A stretch of DNA of 64,000 bases from Taibaiella sp. (GCA_016786705.1 JAEUVV010000006.1:248001-312000); one strand, 5' to 3'; shown: positions 49,308 through 59,060, counted from the stretch's first letter. Made by a program: numbers and translations. Notes: generated by a model not told the origin, from the sequence alone.

Positions 49308-49898
49308 CTATTTTTTCCCGAACATCCCCATAATATCATCAATCACGTTACCGTCCTTATCTTTATCCAAGAAGCCGGTAACCATCCCGATCAGGCCGCC
49401 GCCCTGTGAAGTATTACCGCCGCCCATAGAGCCTGCAAGACCGCCGATCAGGTCGCCCAGACCGCCGGATTGAGTAACATTATTACTTTGTTTCTGCTTG
49501 TTCAGGTAACTCATCACCAATGGCGCCAGCATCGCGATGATGGGCCCGATCTTAGCCATGCTGATACCCGAAGATTGCGCTACACCATTTTCAACCGTGC
49601 TCACTTTATCCCCGAAAATATGGCCCAGGATTTTGGAGCCTTCGTTTTGCGCGGAAGAAGCATTCCCAAAAAATCCCTGTACATTATCCAGTACCGATGG
49701 GTCATGCTGTGCCAGGGCGTTGTTTAAAGACTCTGCGCCCTGCTCGTTTTGCGCATTACGGCCAAGCCCGCCCAATATCATAGGCAAGGCAGCCTGTACC
49801 GCTGAAGCAGCCTGAGACTGGTCCAGCCCGAATTGCTGGGAAATGTTGGCTACGATCTGCTGGCCGGCCCCGCTATTTAATAACTCGTTGATGTTCAT
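49308..49898 (-). CDS. DUF937 (YidB-like) protein
   Basis: The 196-residue protein has no signal peptide. The N-terminal helical region GQQIVANISQQFGLDQSQAASAVQAALPMILGGLGRNAQ is the DUF937 hallmark. KIGPIIAMLAPLVMSYLNKQKQ follows, then a Gly-rich linker and a C-terminal acidic FLDKDKDGNVIDDIMGMFGKK segment that resembles a dockerin/EF-hand-like loop. The family is widespread and of unknown function. It is monocistronic. Confidence 0.85.
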   Translation of the reverse strand: MNINELLNSGAGQQIVANISQQFGLDQSQAASAVQAALPMILGGLGRNAQNEQGAESLNNALAQHDPSVLDNVQGFFGNASSAQNEGSKILGHIFGDKVSTVENGVAQSSGISMAKIGPIIAMLAPLVMSYLNKQKQSNNVTQSGGLGDLIGGLAGSMGGGNTSQGGGLIGMVTGFLDKDKDGNVIDDIMGMFGKK

Positions 49899-50000
49899 GT
49901 TTAGTTCTTTGATTATTTAAGTGATAAAAACTAAAATTAACTATTAGCGCTGTATATGCTCTATTAATCCCATGAAATTACAATAAATTAACTAAAAGCA

Positions 50001-51026
50001 TTATCTGTCAAAGCTCATATCTTTACTCAAAGCCGCCGGCAGCTTTGGCAGCTTGCTTCTCGGCATCAGGAAAGAGTTGAGCTCCGCGATCTCTTTGAAG
50101 ATCATATGGCTTTCCGCCGCCGATTTCAGGTAGGCGGCCCCGGAGCTTCCGCCGGTACCTACACGCTTGCCGATCGCTCTTTGTACCATATGGATATGGC
50201 GGTAACGCCACAGGGACATTTGCTCATCTATTTCCAGGAGTTTGTCCAGCAGTTCAAATGGCAAGTGCAATAAGGGAAAGTCCCTGTAAAGCATGATGAA
50301 TAAAGCATTTTTTGTAGCTAACTGGCTTAGCCTTCTTCCTTCAGGATAATTTTCAGGGTTGATGAACAAGGCATCAAATACGTCCAGGTTGGCCTGCTCA
50401 TTGGCCAGTAAACCGGCGGCATACTCTGCGCGGTAATGGTGCCAGAAGTCCTGGGTATCCCAGTATTTTTCGTGGTTGGCAAAAGGCATACGCTCCAGCC
50501 AGCCGTTGAGCAATACCATCAGGGAAACTTCGGCTTCAGCGTCTTTTACGCGTTTGATATCTTTCTCATTCAATTGAGACAGGTAGTATTCGTGGCCGAA
50601 GCGGTTAGCATATTCCAGTCCGAGCAATGCCTCCAGTATCTTGAACTGTATGCTCTGGAAGCCGGATGCCGGGCGTAAAAGGTCCCTGAAATCCAGGAAA
50701 TCGAGCGGGGTCATGGTTTCCAATACAGAGATCTGCGCGACCAGGATCTCCAGGATCTTAATGATCCTTTTTAAGCGGCTGTTGGCATTAAAGATATCCG
50801 CGGAATTGTCGGAAACATTGGGTTGTTTAAATATACCTCTTACGATATTCAGTTCATGTAAAATTTGCTTGAACCAAAGCTCATAGGTCTGGTGGATAAT
50901 GATGAAAAGCATTTCATCATCTGCCCGTATGCCTTCTTTGGCACTTTCCGGGTCCTGGGCTTCTAATATCTTATCTAATTGTAAATACTCGCTGTAATAG
51001 ACCGGGGGCCTGTTGTTGATATCCAT
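50001..51026 (-). CDS. kynA: Tryptophan 2,3-dioxygenase
   Basis: This haem enzyme opens the indole ring of L-Trp to N-formylkynurenine. The 341-residue protein has the substrate-pocket helix MLFIIIHQTYELWFKQILHELN, the region LRPASGFQSIQFKILEALLG, and the axial-haem His segment WRYRHIHMVQRAIGKRVGTGGSSG. The identification is firm. Formamidase and kynureninase genes are not recognised nearby. The neighbours upstream in the same direction are an MBL hydrolase and NAD synthase, suggestive of tryptophan-to-NAD metabolism but not proof. Confidence 0.95.
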   Translation of the reverse strand: MDINNRPPVYYSEYLQLDKILEAQDPESAKEGIRADDEMLFIIIHQTYELWFKQILHELNIVRGIFKQPNVSDNSADIFNANSRLKRIIKILEILVAQISVLETMTPLDFLDFRDLLRPASGFQSIQFKILEALLGLEYANRFGHEYYLSQLNEKDIKRVKDAEAEVSLMVLLNGWLERMPFANHEKYWDTQDFWHHYRAEYAAGLLANEQANLDVFDALFINPENYPEGRRLSQLATKNALFIMLYRDFPLLHLPFELLDKLLEIDEQMSLWRYRHIHMVQRAIGKRVGTGGSSGAAYLKSAAESHMIFKEIAELNSFLMPRSKLPKLPAALSKDMSFDR

Positions 51027-51097
51027 TGTAAATTATGTATTGCCTGGTTAATGTGCTATAGGTGTAAAAATAAAGAAAAATTGCGAAGTCTGCCGGT

Positions 51098-51925
51098 TCA
51101 TAAAGTAATCAGCTGCTCCGCTATACTGCCGTCATGACTGGCATAAATGCCCCGGCAGGCCGGATCTTTACTTAAATGCGCGATCCATTCCAGGGATCTT
51201 TTCGCTTTTTTCCTGCTGGTCGTTAGTCCCGGGAGTACCTGCTCTTTCCAGGAGCGTTCGCTATAGGCCACATCGGCACAGAGCAGTATAAACTGATCTC
51301 CTGATCTTAAGATCAAAGAAGTCAGGCCGGCGGTATGGCCGGGAGTTGAAACGAGCTGAACGGAGCCGTCTTTAAAAAGATCAAAGGCCAGGTTTTCGGG
51401 GCCGGTTTCAGCAGGTTGAAAGGAAAAAGTTTCCAGGTTAATATCCGACCACATGGAAGAGGTATACACAATGGGATTGCGCTTAGCCGCTTTTAATTCT
51501 ATATCGCTTACCAGGATCTTTTTTGCGCCAGACAGCGTTTTTAAACCGCTTACATGATCGGCATGCAAATGGGTCAATACCAGGTAATCAATATCAGCAG
51601 GTTGGTAACCCAGCCTGCTCAACTGTTCTATTGCTGCTTTGCCTTCAGGTAGCTGTACTTTTGACAACATGCTTTGCATCAGGCCGAGCGCTTTTCCCGG
51701 GGAGCTGCGCACCAGCGGATCCCAGCCGGTATCGACCAGGATGAGTCCTTTGGGATGCTGGATCAGGTAGCAGGTTAGCGGTAAAGATATCCTATGCTTC
51801 GGGCTTCTTAACAAGCCGGTAAAGGCCAAAGGATTCAGGCCGCCCGCGCGATAAGCCAGGGCCTCGTCTACCTTCGCGAAACCGCAATGCAGAATATGAA
51901 TCTTGATTTCCTGGTTTGTGCTCAT
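51098..51925 (-). CDS. MBL-fold hydrolase, AHL-lactonase-like
   Basis: The 275-residue protein has the dinuclear zinc motif THLHADHVSGL, LVDTGWDP before it, STPGHTAGLTSLIL (third His) and LLCADVAY (bridging Asp). The layout matches the N-acyl-homoserine-lactonase branch of the metallo-beta-lactamase fold. That branch also contains many lactonases and esterases of other substrates, so quorum quenching is only a possibility. It lies 11 bp after the stop of nadE and should be co-transcribed with it. Confidence 0.83.
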   Translation of the reverse strand: MSTNQEIKIHILHCGFAKVDEALAYRAGGLNPLAFTGLLRSPKHRISLPLTCYLIQHPKGLILVDTGWDPLVRSSPGKALGLMQSMLSKVQLPEGKAAIEQLSRLGYQPADIDYLVLTHLHADHVSGLKTLSGAKKILVSDIELKAAKRNPIVYTSSMWSDINLETFSFQPAETGPENLAFDLFKDGSVQLVSTPGHTAGLTSLILRSGDQFILLCADVAYSERSWKEQVLPGLTTSRKKAKRSLEWIAHLSKDPACRGIYASHDGSIAEQLITL

Positions 51926-51936
51926 ATGCTTTTTAT

Positions 51937-53616
51937 CTAGCTCAGGTATTTACCCACGATAGGCATCCTGCGGCCCAGGCCAAATGATTTTGGAGAAACC
52001 CGGATAATTGGACAGAACTGGTTCCGCTTGTACTCATTCCGGTTGATCATACCGATCACACGCCTTACCAGCGCGGCTTCAAAACCGGCTTCGATTAAGT
52101 CTTGCGGGCTTTTTCTCAGTTCTACATATTGATAGATGATCGCGTCCAGGATATTGTATTCCGGGAGGCTGTCACTATCTTTCTGATCGGGCCTTAATTC
52201 CGCGGAAGGGGGTTTGGTAATAATATTTTCGGGTATGATCTCGCCGTTCCTGTTGATATAGCGGCATAAAGCAAATACCTGCATTTTATACACATCGCCT
52301 AATACGCCCAGGCCGCCTGCCATATCGCCATACAAGGTACCATAACCTGTGGCCAGTTCACTCTTATTAGAGGTATTCAGCAGGATGTAATTAAATTTAT
52401 TGGCGATGGCCATTACCAGGTTGCCTCTTGTACGGGATTGGATATTCTCTTCCGCGATCCCAAAAGGCAGGCCTTCAAATAGAGGCTGCAGGCTGGTTTC
52501 AAAGGCATCATAAATAGGTTTTATAGGAATGATATCATACCTGTTCTTCAGGTTTTGGGATAACTTAACCGCATCGGCAACAGAGTGGTCTGTTGAGAAT
52601 TGCGAAGGCATCAGGATGGCATGTACATTTTCGGCGCCTAAGGCTGCGCAGGCTAAAGCGAGGGTCAGCGCGCTGTCGATACCGCCGGAGCTGGCAACGA
52701 TCGCCTTACGGAAGCCCATTTTCGTAAAATACTCGCGGATACCCATGACTAACGCATGGTGTATCCGGTCTATGTTCAGTTCCGGGTCGAAGATCGCCGG
52801 GGAAAAGGGAATGAGCGGTATTTCCGCAGCCGGTACTTTCACCGGTACATTCCACTTACCCTCCCGGAACTCGAAGCCGGATAGTTCTTCTTCAAAGTAC
52901 TTGCCTTCATAAACAATATTACCCGCCGCATCTGCGACTAAAGAACCGCCGTCAAATACGATCTCGGTCTGTGAGCCAACGGTATTGCAATACAGCATGG
53001 GCAGCTGATAAAGCTGGCAATTGCGGCTTACTGCCCAATAGCGGTCTTCGGCATGGGTATAGTCAAACGGGGAGGCGCTTAAATTGATCATCAGGTCGGG
53101 CGCTTGTTCAATCAGTTTTTCCATAGGAGAAAAACGGTAGAGCGGGTCTTCCTCCATATCCCATATATCTTCACAAACGGTTACGGCTAACCGCAAGCCT
53201 TTATATTCTACAACATTCCAGTCAAACGCCGGTTCAAAATAGCGGTATTCGTCAAAAATATCGTAGTTGGGCAATAAGGTTTTGTGAATGACCTGCACGA
53301 TCTTTTTATCCGCCAGGAAATAAGCGCTGTTAAACAGACTCTTGCCTAAATGGTCCGGGTTGCGGCTTGGGGCACCGACCAATACGGCAATGCCATCCGC
53401 TTCCTCTGCAATCTCCCGGATGCTCTTCCCACATTCATCGATAAAATCTTCAAATTCCAGGAAGTCCCTTGGCGGATAACCGCAGACCGCCAGCTCGGGG
53501 AAAACGATAAGGTCGCCGCCCTGCTGTTTTGCGGACTTTACCGCGGCAATAATTTTATGTTTATTGTGTTCAAAGTCGCCAATAATATAATTCTGCTGTG
53601 CCAGGAAGATTTTCAT
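51937..53616 (-). CDS. nadE: Glutamine-dependent NAD+ synthase
   Basis: The 559-residue protein combines an N-terminal nitrilase-type glutaminase (VFPELAVCGYPPRDF with the catalytic Glu, Lys in KTLLPNYDIFDEYRYFEP, Cys in VTVCEDIWD) and a C-terminal ATP-dependent synthetase (VASSGGIDSALTLALA P-loop, STDHS, YGDMAGGLGVLGDVYK). It makes NAD+ from deamido-NAD, ATP and glutamine. The full length and all catalytic residues are present. It lies between the SpmAB-like gene (34 bp upstream) and the MBL gene. Confidence 0.97.
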   Translation of the reverse strand: MKIFLAQQNYIIGDFEHNKHKIIAAVKSAKQQGGDLIVFPELAVCGYPPRDFLEFEDFIDECGKSIREIAEEADGIAVLVGAPSRNPDHLGKSLFNSAYFLADKKIVQVIHKTLLPNYDIFDEYRYFEPAFDWNVVEYKGLRLAVTVCEDIWDMEEDPLYRFSPMEKLIEQAPDLMINLSASPFDYTHAEDRYWAVSRNCQLYQLPMLYCNTVGSQTEIVFDGGSLVADAAGNIVYEGKYFEEELSGFEFREGKWNVPVKVPAAEIPLIPFSPAIFDPELNIDRIHHALVMGIREYFTKMGFRKAIVASSGGIDSALTLALACAALGAENVHAILMPSQFSTDHSVADAVKLSQNLKNRYDIIPIKPIYDAFETSLQPLFEGLPFGIAEENIQSRTRGNLVMAIANKFNYILLNTSNKSELATGYGTLYGDMAGGLGVLGDVYKMQVFALCRYINRNGEIIPENIITKPPSAELRPDQKDSDSLPEYNILDAIIYQYVELRKSPQDLIEAGFEAALVRRVIGMINRNEYKRNQFCPIIRVSPKSFGLGRRMPIVGKYLS

Positions 53617-53650
53617 TGTTATAGCCTAGTTGATATTTAAAAGATTGTTT

Positions 53651-54907
53651 TTATTTATGATAAAAGAACATATAGCCTACGATGATCGCTATTATAACGC
53701 AAACCGCATCGGCCAATAATCCAAGGTATAGGGCATTACGGGTATTTTTTACGTTTACACTGCCGAAGTAAACCGCCAGTACATAAAAGGTCGTTTCCGT
53801 GGAGCCCTGGAGAATCGCCGCTATTTTTCCGACAAAGGAATCAACGCCATGCTGCTTCAACACATCTACCATTAATCCCCTCGCCCCGCTGCCGCTCAAA
53901 GGCTTCATTAAGGCTACCGGCAGCGCCGGTACAAATTCTGTATTAAAGCCCATCGCCGCTACAGCGGCCTCAATGCCTTTTAATATAAAATCAAGACAAC
54001 CGGCGGTACGGAACACGCTGATGGCGGCTAACATGGCCACCAGGAAAGGAATGATGTTGATCGCGGTACCGAACCCGTCTTTAGCTCCTTCCACAAAGTT
54101 ATCATAAACATTGATCTTCTTAATAAGACCGGCTGTTATAAATCCTACAAAAATCAGGATAATAATAGTGGCCCCTATCGCCCCGATGTATTGATTCATG
54201 ACTTCCGGAGAGAACATACTCAGCCATCTCCAAAGACCGTAAATAGCCGCTCCAAAGCCAAGGGTAAAGATAATTACAGGTAATTTCAGCAGGTTGATCT
54301 TCTGGTTGATACTTACGATGAGCATACCGGCAATGATCCCGATATAAGTAATGATCAGTAGGGGGAGAAAAATATCGGCGCCATTAAAATTAGCGATCCC
54401 TTGTTCTGCAGCCATGGTCTGCCGGATGGCAATGATGGATGTAGGAATGATGGAAAGCCCTACGGTATTCAGCACCAGGAACATGATCTGGGCATCGGTA
54501 GCCGTATCCTTTTTAGGGTTAAGGCTTTGCAGGTCTTCCATTGCCTTTAGTCCCAGGGGAGTGGCGGCATTGTCGAGCCCCAGCATATTGGCCGAAAAGT
54601 TCATGGCAATACTGCCGTGTGCCGGGTGATTTTCGGGAACGTTTTTGAACAAGGTCTTGAACAAGGGCTTTACCAGCCTGGTAAATGCCTGGATGAGCCC
54701 TGCCTTCTCGCCTACCCGCATAATGCCCAACCAGAGGGTCATCATCGCGGTAAGCCCTATAGAGATCTTAAACCCCGTTTCCGCACTGTCAAAAAGTGCC
54801 GTCATCATATTGGTAAAGATGTCCAGCTGACCTAAAAAGGTCATCTTATACAAGGCCACTAAAAAGCCAATCAGGAAGAAGGCGATCCAGATATAATTCA
54901 ATGCCAT
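53651..54907 (-). CDS. Fused SpmA/SpmB-like nucleoside-recognition (Gate) membrane protein
   Basis: The 418-residue inner-membrane protein has about eleven helices and two Gate-domain halves. SpmA-like features are NFSANMLGLDNAATPLGLKAMEDLQ; SpmB-like features are LMKPLSGSGARGLMVDVLKQHG and LQGSTETTFYVLAVYFGSV. In spore formers SpmA and SpmB are separate proteins needed for core dehydration. In non-sporulating Bacteroidota the fusion has no established role and may move a solute. It precedes nadE in the same direction. A -7-like TACATTCG is at 54925-54932. Confidence 0.85.
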   Translation of the reverse strand: MALNYIWIAFFLIGFLVALYKMTFLGQLDIFTNMMTALFDSAETGFKISIGLTAMMTLWLGIMRVGEKAGLIQAFTRLVKPLFKTLFKNVPENHPAHGSIAMNFSANMLGLDNAATPLGLKAMEDLQSLNPKKDTATDAQIMFLVLNTVGLSIIPTSIIAIRQTMAAEQGIANFNGADIFLPLLIITYIGIIAGMLIVSINQKINLLKLPVIIFTLGFGAAIYGLWRWLSMFSPEVMNQYIGAIGATIIILIFVGFITAGLIKKINVYDNFVEGAKDGFGTAINIIPFLVAMLAAISVFRTAGCLDFILKGIEAAVAAMGFNTEFVPALPVALMKPLSGSGARGLMVDVLKQHGVDSFVGKIAAILQGSTETTFYVLAVYFGSVNVKNTRNALYLGLLADAVCVIIAIIVGYMFFYHK

Positions 54908-55106
54908 AAATTCAATTTATAGCACGAATGTACGTTTTTTTGGATCAGGAAAAGCGGGGCTTAAACAGTACCTGCCAATGCGAAAAGCGACCGCAATCTA
55001 TATACACTATGCAATTTTTTCTTTCCCGGAAAAATCAATGATAAAATTACCGGGATAAGCAGGATATTACTTGCAAGGGGCAGGGAAATCGAAGCCATAG
55101 CTTTAT

Positions 55107-55934
55107 TTACTGTCCATATTTATAGGCAGAGGGTAGTGTGCCGGTAGCTTTCTTAAACCAGTTACAGAAATAAGCGGTGTCCTTAAACCCCAGCTCCATG
55201 CTTATTTCATTAATATTCAGGTCGGTAGTACACAGCATTCTTTTAGCCTCTTTAAGTACCCGGTCTTTTTGCAGTAAGGGAACAGAACCTCCTGAGGCTT
55301 TTTTGACATGGTCCTGGAGCGTCCTGGGGCTTACATGTAAAAGTTTTGCATAATCTTCCGTTACCAGCCTTTCTTTATAATGCTTCTCTATCAGCGAGAT
55401 CAGGCGGTTGACCAGCGGGTCATAATTTTTGGCCAGCACCGGAGCTTCAAATTGCCGGGTGGCAATTTTGGTTATAAAAGCGCCTATGAGTTGCAGCATG
55501 TAGGCAGACCGGCCTTTGTTCTCCAGCATTTCCCGGATAATCAGGTCATATTGATTTATTTCCGCAGCTTCCAGGTTGATAATCCGGGAGTGACTAAATA
55601 GCCCGTTAAAATCTACATCCGGATTTACCAGCTGCAGTTTCTGGAGAAACTGGTCTTTATACACTATGGCAAATCCTTCAGAATCCATTGAACGCTCTAC
55701 CCAATGCAGGTCATGTGCCGCAATAAGATGAATCGCGCCGTTTTTAATCGGATAATCCCTGAAATTAATATTGTGCATGCCCCCGCCTTTGAGAAACACC
55801 ATGATCTCGTTATAATTGTGAGCATGAAAGCTGTCGAAGGGATAGCTCTCCGGATTATCCAGGCGTACAAAGCTCGCCAGCTGATTCCGGGCATCCTCTT
55901 CTGAATAGTGATATGTGGGATATTTGATCGTCAT
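55107..55934 (-). CDS. AraC-family transcriptional regulator with cupin-like N terminus
   Basis: The 275-residue protein has an N-terminal cupin-like sensor (FDSFHAHNYNEIMVFLKGGGMHNINFRDYPIKNGAIHLI) and a C-terminal AraC double helix-turn-helix (VTEDYAKLLHVSPRTLQDHVKKASG and DLNINEISMELGFKDTAYFCNWFKKATGTLPSAYK). Such proteins sense a small molecule, often a sugar or aromatic. No target gene can be named; the 199-bp gap downstream of it holds nothing clear. Confidence 0.85.
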   Translation of the reverse strand: MTIKYPTYHYSEEDARNQLASFVRLDNPESYPFDSFHAHNYNEIMVFLKGGGMHNINFRDYPIKNGAIHLIAAHDLHWVERSMDSEGFAIVYKDQFLQKLQLVNPDVDFNGLFSHSRIINLEAAEINQYDLIIREMLENKGRSAYMLQLIGAFITKIATRQFEAPVLAKNYDPLVNRLISLIEKHYKERLVTEDYAKLLHVSPRTLQDHVKKASGGSVPLLQKDRVLKEAKRMLCTTDLNINEISMELGFKDTAYFCNWFKKATGTLPSAYKYGQ

Positions 55935-56022
55935 TAACTATATCTTATCTCCGGCGCTATAAACGCGCATTGTTGTAAAATAGATAAGCGCCAGACTTTT
56001 CTTAACCTCTTTATGCCGATCG

Positions 56023-57324
56023 TTAGATATTGTATTCCACTTTTACTTTCTCGATCCTTAATTTATCAACGGAAAGAATGGTGAAATCATATAATTCGTA
56101 GCTTACCTGCTCATTTACTGTAGGGAATTTACCGGCAATTTCCAGTACCAGGCCGGCAATAGAGTCGCTATCGCCCCTGACTTCTGAAAAGGTAGCTAAA
56201 GGGATATTCATGATCCGGCACATATCATTGATCAGCATCCGGCCTTCAAAAATATAGGCCTGATCATTTATTTTCCTGAAATTATGTTCATCCTCGTCAA
56301 ATTCATCTTTAATATCTCCTACGATCTCTTCCATGATATCCTCGAGGGTAACAATGCCCGATGTACCGCCAAACTCGTCTACTACTATGGCGAAGTGTAC
56401 CCTGTTGTCCCTGAAATCGTTTAAGAGGTCATCAATAAGCTTGTGCTGGTGTACATAATAAGCCGGGCGGATCAGGTTGTGCCAGTCAAACTCCTCGATA
56501 TCCATAAAGGGTAAAAAATCACGGGCATGGATCATCCCCACGATTTCATCAATATTGTTCCGGTAAACCGGCAGCCGAGAATAGCCGGCATCCAGTATGC
56601 GTTCTTTTACTTTTTTAGCGTCCCAATTCTCCCGGATCGCGTTTACATCAAGCCTTGGTTGCATGATCTGTTTCACGCTGATGCTACCGAATTTCAATAC
56701 GCCTTTAAAAATATCTACTTCTTCTTTTGAGGCGGCATGGCCCAGGCTGGCTTCTATTACGCTTTCCAGTTCTTTCAGGTTATCTATTTCCAGTAATTTT
56801 TTATTTCGCTTCTGATCTTTATACTCATCTGAGTCTACCAGCATTTGTCCGAAGCCTTTAAAGGACAAGTAAAGGAAATTGACCGCCGGTGCTGTAAATG
56901 AGGTCATCCGTATATTGTTATGCTTGGAATAAACTTTTGGCAGGATTTCGATAAAGAGCAGTAAGATAAAAAGGCAGAGGAAAACCGCGATGCCCATTAT
57001 CAATACCATACTCACGTTTGTAAACGGATCGATAAGCGCAGCCAGGTAGGTAGTAAGCAATATGACCAGAATGGAAAGGGAATACTTGGCTACCCTGAGG
57101 GTGGATAAAAGCAGTTCCGGCTCTTCCAGCAGCGCTATGATCATCCTGGAATTCGCGTCTTCTTTTGTTTTAAGATAGTTGATATCTTTTATTTTAAGGC
57201 TAAAAAAGCCCAGTTCCGCACCTGCCGCTATAGAGGCCAGGAATAGTATCAGCAAAGTAAGTATTACTAATGTAGTAATCGTAGTAGGGGAAGCCATCAA
57301 AAATTGTGCAGATAAGATCGTCAT
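56023..57324 (-). CDS. gldE: Gliding motility-associated protein GldE (CNNM/CBS/CorC type)
   Basis: The 433-residue protein has a DUF21 membrane domain (four hydrophobic segments in 1-160), two CBS domains (about 215-335, with IMQPRLDVNAI and VVDEFGGTSGIVTLEDIMEEIVGDI) and a CorC/HlyC domain to the C terminus. It is a paralogue of the protein at 31285. The position next to ssb and mutY is the standard gldE locus of Bacteroidota. GldE supports gliding, possibly by stabilising GldJ. The usual neighbour gldD is not found downstream, so a motility role is uncertain. Confidence 0.85.
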   Translation of the reverse strand: MTILSAQFLMASPTTITTLVILTLLILFLASIAAGAELGFFSLKIKDINYLKTKEDANSRMIIALLEEPELLLSTLRVAKYSLSILVILLTTYLAALIDPFTNVSMVLIMGIAVFLCLFILLLFIEILPKVYSKHNNIRMTSFTAPAVNFLYLSFKGFGQMLVDSDEYKDQKRNKKLLEIDNLKELESVIEASLGHAASKEEVDIFKGVLKFGSISVKQIMQPRLDVNAIRENWDAKKVKERILDAGYSRLPVYRNNIDEIVGMIHARDFLPFMDIEEFDWHNLIRPAYYVHQHKLIDDLLNDFRDNRVHFAIVVDEFGGTSGIVTLEDIMEEIVGDIKDEFDEDEHNFRKINDQAYIFEGRMLINDMCRIMNIPLATFSEVRGDSDSIAGLVLEIAGKFPTVNEQVSYELYDFTILSVDKLRIEKVKVEYNI

Positions 57325-57455
57325 AATAAATTTGCTTTTCTAATACATCAGGATGATCCAGGCGCTCAAAACTAAGGCAAGCCTGGAGATGCAAAGGAAA
57401 AGTATATTGCGGGAATAGTTACGCTTCCTTAAAAACTTTACTGTTCACAGCAGAT

Positions 57456-57893
57456 TTAGAAGGGTAAAATATCATCTAAATCCGGGTCATTATCATTATT
57501 CAAATAGCTGCCGCTATTGTCCGTATCATGCTTTCCGGTACCCTGTTGTCCTTCACTGTCTTTTCTTTTATCCAGCATAACCAGGTTTTCCGCGATTATT
57601 TCTGTTTGAAACCTTTTATTTTTGTCTTTGTCTTCCCAGCTTCTCGTTCTCAACCGGCCTTCAATGTAGACCAGGCTTCCTTTGTGAAGATATTTTCCGG
57701 CCAGCTCTGCCAGCCCTCTCCATAGTACGATAGTATGCCATTCTGTTTCGGAGACTACATTTCCATTCTTTTCCTTCCTCATCTCTGTAGTGGCCAATGG
57801 AAATTTTGCTACCGGGATATCTCCTTCAATATATTGCAGGTCCGGATCTTTACCGAGATTACCAATTAGCACTACTTTGTTAACTCCTCTCAT
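57456..57893 (-). CDS. ssb: Single-stranded DNA-binding protein
   Basis: The 145-residue protein has a typical SSB OB fold: MRGVNKVVLIGNLGKDPDLQY, VAKFPLATTE, TEWHTIVLWRGLAELAGKYLHKGSLVYIEGRLRTRSWEDKDKNKRF. The short linker ends in the acidic tip DPDLDDILPF, which recruits repair and replication partners. It lies 39 bp after mutY and is likely co-transcribed with it. Confidence 0.97.
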   Translation of the reverse strand: MRGVNKVVLIGNLGKDPDLQYIEGDIPVAKFPLATTEMRKEKNGNVVSETEWHTIVLWRGLAELAGKYLHKGSLVYIEGRLRTRSWEDKDKNKRFQTEIIAENLVMLDKRKDSEGQQGTGKHDTDNSGSYLNNDNDPDLDDILPF

Positions 57894-57932
57894 AGATCAA
57901 AAAATTTTTCGGTTACCAAATAATAAACAAGG

Positions 57933-58991
57933 CTATAATTCAATACTAAAATAAGGCATTTCTTCCAAAAAAGAAATTATTGTTTTTGGGAATGGGTAAT
58001 TTTTTACATTAATTTTTTTTACCCAGGCTCCATTACCCAAGCCGGGTGCCGGTTTTTCTTTTAGCCTGATCACAGAAAACCTGCTTTCTATAAGCTGATG
58101 GGTAAGCCTCTGTTTTGACGTGAAAACATGCCGGTCTACCTCCTCTATCAACGATTCGTCCAGGAAGTCTATGCTATCAGTTCCCTCCGCTGCAGATTCT
58201 ACCAGGAAGAATTCATAAAGATCATGCCATACATCTCCCGCAGGCCGCTGCTGCAGGTAGAGCTCATCATCTACTTCCAATATATAATAATTAAAATACC
58301 GGTGCCGCACCGCAATTTTCTTTGTCTTTACCGGGAACATGTAAATATTGTTCTGCCCGAAGGCCCTACAGCCTTCAGATAAGAAACATTGCTCACATTT
58401 TGCCTGCTTAGGTGTACATACGGAAGCGCCCAGGTCCATGATTGCCTGGTTAAAGGCTGCCGGCTGCCGGGCATCAAATACTGAGGTTACCAGTTCATTA
58501 AACTTTTTCTTCCCGGTAGTGGTATCTATAGGCTCAGGCTCTGCAAAATAGCGCGCCAAAACCCGGTATACATTACCGTCAATAACCGGTACCGGCCTGC
58601 CAAAAGCAAAAGAAGCGATTGCCGCAGCCGTATAAGGACCAATCCCTTTAAGTTTTATAATCTCCGTGTATTGATCCGGGAATTTACCCCCATATTCCGA
58701 AACGACCTGGCGGGCTGTTGCCAGCAGGTTCCTGCAGCGGGAGTAATAGCCCAGGCCCTGCCACAGTTTAAACACCTCCTGGTCGGGAGCCGCAGCCAGA
58801 GCTTCTATAGTTGGATAGGTGCTTATAAAGCGCTCGTAGTAAGGCAATCCCTGCTCTGCACGGGTCTGCTGCAAAATAATCTCTGAAAGCCATATTTTAT
58901 ACGGGTCTTTTTCTCCTTTCCAGGGCAATACCCGGTCATTTTCCAAATGATGCCAGGAGAGCAATTGCTTCGCAAAAAATTTATCGGTCAT
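57933..58991 (-). CDS. mutY: A/G-specific adenine DNA glycosylase MutY
   Basis: The protein removes A mispaired with 8-oxoG. The start at ATG 58991 (MTDKFFAKQLLSWH, 352 residues) is preferred; the longer frame to 59024 runs into the terminator of the upstream gene. It shows SEIILQQTRAEQG with the catalytic Glu, the helix-hairpin-helix LKGIGPYTAAAIASF, the catalytic Asp in VIDGNVYRVLARYF, and the 4Fe-4S motif C-x6-C-x2-C-x5-C in VCTPKQAKCEQCFLSEGC. A NUDIX-like 8-oxoG recognition domain follows. It leads the mutY-ssb-gldE cluster. Confidence 0.95.
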   Translation of the reverse strand: MTDKFFAKQLLSWHHLENDRVLPWKGEKDPYKIWLSEIILQQTRAEQGLPYYERFISTYPTIEALAAAPDQEVFKLWQGLGYYSRCRNLLATARQVVSEYGGKFPDQYTEIIKLKGIGPYTAAAIASFAFGRPVPVIDGNVYRVLARYFAEPEPIDTTTGKKKFNELVTSVFDARQPAAFNQAIMDLGASVCTPKQAKCEQCFLSEGCRAFGQNNIYMFPVKTKKIAVRHRYFNYYILEVDDELYLQQRPAGDVWHDLYEFFLVESAAEGTDSIDFLDESLIEEVDRHVFTSKQRLTHQLIESRFSVIRLKEKPAPGLGNGAWVKKINVKNYPFPKTIISFLEEMPYFSIEL

Positions 58992-59008
58992 AATTGAGGT
59001 ACAAAAAT

Positions 59009-59040
59009 AAAAGCTGTCGCCCATTCAGACGACAGCTTTT
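59009..59040 (-). terminator. Terminator of the giant T9SS protein gene
   Basis: AAAAGCTGTCG (59009-59019) and CGACAGCTTTT (59030-59040) form an 11-bp stem with a 10-nt loop, 21 bp past the stop on the minus strand, followed by a T-rich stretch. Confidence 0.85.
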
Positions 59041-59060
59041 ACATTCAATTAGCAGAAATA

